Origin: an uncultured Bacteroides sp.
GTDB lineage: Bacteria > Bacteroidota > Bacteroidia > Bacteroidales > Bacteroidaceae
DNA length: 11,004 bases
Assembly (NCBI GenBank): GCA_900556625.1
Contig: USPQ01000094.1
Coordinates: 1 to 11,004 of the forward strand
Reading direction: 5' to 3'
Notes under the pieces: generated by a model
Database searches by the model: none
Told to the model about the DNA's origin: nothing
Seen by the model: only the letters and a program-made list of their open reading frames with translations
Translations under genes and position numbers: made by a program
Shown: piece after piece, positions 8,006 through 11,004 of the stretch
Layout: every line of letters starts with the position of its first letter
How positions within the stretch are numbered: the first letter of the stretch is position 1

Positions 8006-8992
8006 TTAATTTAGCGTTAGCAACACAGACATACCGGGACGCAGATCATCTACCTTTTGCGTCGGACGAGCATGAATCTCAAATGTGCGCAAATCATAAC
8101 TTCCGGTTTGCTTGGTTGATTTCCACGTGGCGAAGCTACCTAGCGGACTAATATAGTATATCTTAAATTCAGCATCTTTTTTACCAATAGCAGGTATATC
8201 TGCGATGAAAGTTTCCCCCATTTTAAACTGCGGCATCAGATCTTCACGCACATTGAGAACAACATGTACATCATCCATTACTACCAAATTCATAATAGGA
8301 GTACCCGGTGCAACCAACTCTCCACGTTTTGGGAAGATGCTTGCTATTTGCCCGTCCTCCGGTGCTGTCAGCCGTGCATCGAGCAATAAAGCAGAAACTT
8401 CATCCACTGTACTTTTGGCAGCGTCTACCATACTGGCGGCAGACGCTTTATCTTCTTTTTGTGCACCATCTACAGCCATCTGGTATTGTTCATACGCTGC
8501 ACGTTCGGCTGCAACAGCTGCTTTATACATCGCTTCCACTTCATCTTTTCTCTGAGAAGTTACAACACTATCTTTATATAAAGTAAGAATACGATTATAC
8601 GTTGTTTGAGCAAGACCGAGATCACTCTTTGTCTTGTTCCAGAGCTGTAATGCAGTAGCTACAATCTGGCGACGGGTTCCAGCATCTATTTTTTTATTCT
8701 GTTGTACGGCAACCTGTTCCAAAGCATTTACTTGTTGATACTTGGCATATATTTCAGGACTATTGATTACAACAAGAGTATCCCCTTGATGTACCCAATC
8801 ACCTTCCTGGACAAAGAATGTGTCTATACGCCCGGGAAGTTTTCCACTAATACGAATTTCAGTCGCTTCCGCTTGCCCTTGAAGAACTAACGGTTGTTTA
8901 TGCATCAATATAATTCCCAGCGCTGTAAAAACACCGACAGCGAACATAATAATGACGAAGGCCCATGAAAGGGTTCTACTAGCTAATTTCAT
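8006..8992 (-). CDS. HlyD-family periplasmic adaptor (membrane fusion protein)
   Basis: This 328-residue protein has an uncleaved N-terminal anchor helix (about 9-30) and the usual nested adaptor layout. The first half of the biotinyl-lipoyl domain is at about 47-76 (GKLPGRIDTFFVQEGDWVHQGD). An alpha-helical hairpin rich in alanine, glutamine and lysine follows at about 79-200. The second lipoyl half is at about 205-235 (LTAPEDGQI and the RGELVAPGTP turn), then a beta-barrel. The sequence most resembles the YbhG/YhiI type that serves ABC-2 exporters. It would bridge the permeases to the outer membrane channel. The gene starts 6 bp after the channel gene stop and precedes the permease genes. 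There is no lipobox cysteine. Confidence 0.94.
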   Translation of the reverse strand: MKLASRTLSWAFVIIMFAVGVFTALGIILMHKQPLVLQGQAEATEIRISGKLPGRIDTFFVQEGDWVHQGDTLVVINSPEIYAKYQQVNALEQVAVQQNKKIDAGTRRQIVATALQLWNKTKSDLGLAQTTYNRILTLYKDSVVTSQRKDEVEAMYKAAVAAERAAYEQYQMAVDGAQKEDKASAASMVDAAKSTVDEVSALLLDARLTAPEDGQIASIFPKRGELVAPGTPIMNLVVMDDVHVVLNVREDLMPQFKMGETFIADIPAIGKKDAEFKIYYISPLGSFATWKSTKQTGSYDLRTFEIHARPTQKVDDLRPGMSVLLTLN

Positions 8993-8998
8993 TGTTTG

Positions 8999-10411
8999 TT
9001 ACGGTTTAGGTTGATAGTTTGCAAATTGTTCAGGTGTGCCACAGAGTGAAAGTAGATTCATCAGTGCCACATCATATTCATAATATGCTGCCAAACGAGC
9101 CACCTTTACATTGGCAAGCATGGTTTCAGCATCAATAACCTCAGTAGAAGTTGCCATTCCTTCAGTGAAAGATTTCTTCCGGATACGAACCAATTCTTCA
9201 CTTAAAGCAATTGTCGCATTCAATGCCTTCACATTATCCTGCGCTTTTTGCAACTGCGTATATAACTTATCTATACCAACAGCCAAATCGTCACGAGCCT
9301 TCATTTGCCCTAAAGCAAGCGTCTGTTCCGTTAACTTCGATTGGCGTATTTTCTTCTCACGATCCAAACCATCGAACAGATTCCACGTAAACCCGATACC
9401 TATCATCGTACGCGGTAACAAATTACTCTGAATACCATGCGAATATAAGGTTTGTTTTCCGAAAAGGGCTATATTCGGCATATAGCCACTTTGTGCAATC
9501 CGTACTTCTTGCTTGGCAATATGCTGCTGTAACCGTAACTGGTTAAGCGTATAGTTCCCGCTGTTTACAGAGAAGTCAAAAAGCATCTTAGGAGGTATTG
9601 AATCATTCATAAAAAGGGGAGAAGTAGGTGCTATATCAGTATCTGTATCTTTTTTATTCAGCAAAACTTTTAAAGCACTTTGCACTACTGTTTCTTCTTT
9701 TCGTGCAGCTTCCAATGCACGCTTAGCTTCATCCATATTTACTTGGGCAAAAAGTCTTCCGGCTTTATCAAGCATACCTGCAGCTTCTAACTTCAAGGCA
9801 TTCTCATAGTGTTTTTTCAATCCATTATATGTTTCTTCACGAACAATCACGACCTGTTGTGCCAACCGAAGGCCATAATAGCTCTCTGCCAATAAATTCT
9901 GTTGATTGGCGGATACTTGTGCCCGGTTCTCCTGTGCCAGATCAACCATCGTTCTTCCGATATTAGTTGCTCGGAAACGTTTTCCACCTGAGAAAAGGAC
10001 CCATTCTGCAGACAAATCGACAGTAGTCAAGTTGCGTGGAGTCAAAGGAAATACAAGTGTGTTCGCACCTATTTTATCTAATATTGATGAAATGATCTGA
10101 TCATCCGGAATAATAGAATGTACAAAGTCTTTCGCCGGATCGGTAAACTGTGACAAAGGCTGCTTCACTTCAATCTTTTCCGACATATGCACAAATGCAC
10201 CTGTGGACTGAAGACTGGGATACCAAAAAGAATTTAGTTTATCACGTTCCGCTTTGGCTATCTCAATACTTTTATCTGCAATTTTCAAGCTCCGATTGCC
10301 CTGATTGAGCAGATACAATGATTCTTCAAAACTTAATGGTGTCTGTGCATCTATCTGACTGATGGAAAAAGGCAAAGTCAATAGTACAAAAAGTAACTTA
10401 TTTTTTTTCAT
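8999..10411 (-). CDS. TolC-family outer membrane efflux channel
   Basis: This 470-residue protein has a signal peptide ending near D-A-Q (cleavage after about residue 22) and two outer-membrane-efflux-protein repeats. These contain long alanine- and glutamine-rich helices and the characteristic YNL-like and FDG segments (for example GIGFTWNLFDGLDREKK). No cysteine follows the signal peptide, so it is not a lipoprotein. Trimers of such proteins form the outer membrane and periplasmic tunnel. It is the first gene of the exporter operon, with the adaptor gene 6 bp downstream. The ATG at 10411 places the signal peptide correctly. Upstream lie operator-like repeats but no clear consensus promoter. 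Confidence 0.95.
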   Translation of the reverse strand: MKKNKLLFVLLTLPFSISQIDAQTPLSFEESLYLLNQGNRSLKIADKSIEIAKAERDKLNSFWYPSLQSTGAFVHMSEKIEVKQPLSQFTDPAKDFVHSIIPDDQIISSILDKIGANTLVFPLTPRNLTTVDLSAEWVLFSGGKRFRATNIGRTMVDLAQENRAQVSANQQNLLAESYYGLRLAQQVVIVREETYNGLKKHYENALKLEAAGMLDKAGRLFAQVNMDEAKRALEAARKEETVVQSALKVLLNKKDTDTDIAPTSPLFMNDSIPPKMLFDFSVNSGNYTLNQLRLQQHIAKQEVRIAQSGYMPNIALFGKQTLYSHGIQSNLLPRTMIGIGFTWNLFDGLDREKKIRQSKLTEQTLALGQMKARDDLAVGIDKLYTQLQKAQDNVKALNATIALSEELVRIRKKSFTEGMATSTEVIDAETMLANVKVARLAAYYEYDVALMNLLSLCGTPEQFANYQPKP

Positions 10412-10449
10412 ATTGGTTAGGTTATATCTTATATTGAGACATTCTAACA

Positions 10450-10503
10450 GATAAAAAGAGAAGTTTGTTCATTTCTACTTTTTCTTCCATTAAAAAGTAG
10501 AAG
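10450..10503. repeat. Inverted and direct repeats upstream of the exporter operon
   Basis: An 11-bp perfect inverted repeat (TTCTACTTTTT at 10473-10483, AAAAAGTAGAA at 10492-10502, 8-bp spacer) lies about 60-90 bp upstream of the TolC-type start. On the minus strand, CTTCTACTTTTTAAT (10503-10489) is also repeated imperfectly as CTTCTCTTTTTATC (10463-10450), with starts 40 bp apart, about four helical turns. The placement suits an activator or repressor site. The region 10412-10509 holds no gene. Confidence 0.4.
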
Positions 10504-10509
10504 ATTTTA

Positions 10510-10539
10510 TTTGAGATATAAAAATTATGTTTACCTTTG
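10510..10539 (+). promoter_or_regulatory. Promoter of the tRNA-Gly gene
   Basis: TTTG (10510-10513) and TACCTTTG (10532-10539), 18 bp apart, match the Bacteroidales -33 and -7 (TAnnTTTG) consensus. Transcription would start near 10545, about 40 nt before the mature tRNA. Confidence 0.7.
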
Positions 10540-10586
10540 CATCACCGTTTCATAGGGTTTCTTAGCCCGGAAACATTAGCAAGTAT

Positions 10587-10659
10587 GCGGTAATAGCTCA
10601 GTTGGTAGAGCACTAGCTTCCCAAGCTGGGGGTCGCGAGTTCGAGCCTCGTTTACCGCT
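10587..10659 (+). tRNA. tRNA-Gly (anticodon CCC)
   Basis: The sequence folds into a complete cloverleaf. The acceptor stem is GCGGTAA/TTACCGC (7 of 7 pairs). The D stem is GCTC/GAGC. The anticodon stem is CTAGC/GCTGG with loop TTCCCAA, giving anticodon CCC at 10620-10622, which reads GGG glycine codons. The T stem is GCGAG/CTCGT with loop TTCGAGC. The discriminator base is T at 10659, usual for bacterial tRNA-Gly. CCA is not encoded and must be added enzymatically. It has its own promoter upstream and terminator downstream. Confidence 0.97.
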
Positions 10660-10667
10660 CATTTGAG

Positions 10668-10702
10668 AATCAGGCAGTTCATAGATAACTGCCTGATTTT
10701 TT
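10668..10702 (+). terminator. Rho-independent terminator after tRNA-Gly
   Basis: AATCAGGCAGTT (10668-10679) pairs fully with AACTGCCTGATT (10687-10698) around a 7-nt loop, and a run of six T residues (10697-10702) overlaps and follows the stem. It starts 9 nt after the tRNA and separates it from proS. Confidence 0.92.
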
Positions 10703-10751
10703 ATATGAATAAATTAATGTATGAAGAATAGGGCATTTCATGCATTTTTCG

Positions 10752-10759
10752 TATTTTTG
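10752..10759 (+). promoter_or_regulatory. Candidate -7 element of the proS promoter
   Basis: TATTTTTG matches TAnnTTTG and lies 43 bp before the proS ATG. No clear TTTG element is seen at the expected upstream distance, so this rests on one half of the consensus. Confidence 0.5.
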
Positions 10760-10802
10760 CACCCTGTTTTAACACTCTGGAAAACTTAAATAGAAAAATA
10801 TA

Positions 10803-11004
10803 ATGGCAAAAGAACTGAAAGATCTAACCAAACGTAGTGAGAATTACTCACAGTGGTATAACGATTTGGTGGTAAAAGCTGATTTGGCAGAACAGTCTGC
10901 TGTACGCGGATGTATGGTGATTAAGCCTTACGGATACGCTATCTGGGAAAAAATGCAACGTCAATTGGACGATATGTTCAAGGAAACAGGACACGTAAAT
11001 GCAT
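10803..11004 (+). CDS. proS: Prolyl-tRNA synthetase (5' part only)
   Basis: The ATG at 10803 opens a frame that runs off the right edge after 67 codons. The translation begins [20 protein letters not shown] and continues with [20 protein letters not shown] and [12 protein letters not shown]. This is the N-terminal part of the class II catalytic domain of the archaeal/eukaryote-type prolyl-tRNA synthetase, the form found in Bacteroidetes. The enzyme charges tRNA-Pro with proline in the cytoplasm. The family is recognised with confidence, but the remainder, including the later class II motifs and any C-terminal zinc-binding domain, is outside the window. It has a probable promoter of its own after the tRNA terminator. 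Confidence 0.93.

Noticed and set aside
8205..8586. Plus-strand frames of 116 and 92 codons opposite the HlyD-type gene
   Set aside because: The alanine- and serine-rich translations are mirror products of the adaptor's alanine-rich helices. No family is recognised.
10587..10702. tRNA-Gly as an integration site for a mobile element
   Set aside because: No integrase, no repeated 3' tRNA segment, and a housekeeping gene (proS) follows directly after an intact terminator.
1..11004. CRISPR array, insertion sequence or toxin-antitoxin pair
   Set aside because: No regularly spaced repeats, transposase motifs or paired small genes were seen on either strand.

Overview
The window looks like a Bacteroides chromosome, probably a gut species. 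The evidence is AT-rich DNA with weak Shine-Dalgarno sites, promoters of the Bacteroidales form (a TTTG element and a TAnnTTTG element about 18-20 bp apart), and a giant hybrid two-component regulator of the kind typical of this genus. The species cannot be fixed from the sequence alone.

Left end (1-1477, plus strand): three closely spaced genes that probably form one operon. They are the 3' end of an iron-sulfur aldo/keto reductase, a small DUF1893 (TM1506-like) protein, and a six-helix membrane protein resembling an ECF transporter substrate-binding S component. The last gene ends 1 bp from the end of the convergent regulator gene.

Centre (1479-10411, minus strand): a block of five genes. 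Reading in the direction of transcription it begins with a TolC-type outer membrane channel (10411-8999), a HlyD-type periplasmic adaptor (8992-8006) and two ABC-2 type permeases (7981-6797 and 6813-5605, overlapping by 17 bp). Together these would form an envelope-spanning exporter. No ATP-binding subunit is encoded here. Downstream lies a 1337-residue hybrid two-component system (HTCS) protein that joins periplasmic propeller sensor, histidine kinase, receiver and AraC-type DNA-binding domains in one chain. It appears to have its own promoter and sits behind a hairpin that ends the exporter operon. HTCS proteins usually control SusC/SusD glycan-use loci, so pairing with an exporter is the main point of interest.

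Right end (10412-11004, plus strand): an intergenic region with operator-like repeats upstream of the exporter operon, a promoter and tRNA-Gly(CCC) gene with a strong terminator, then a promoter and the first 67 codons of prolyl-tRNA synthetase. These are housekeeping genes, and no integrase, IS element, CRISPR array or other sign of a mobile island is visible.
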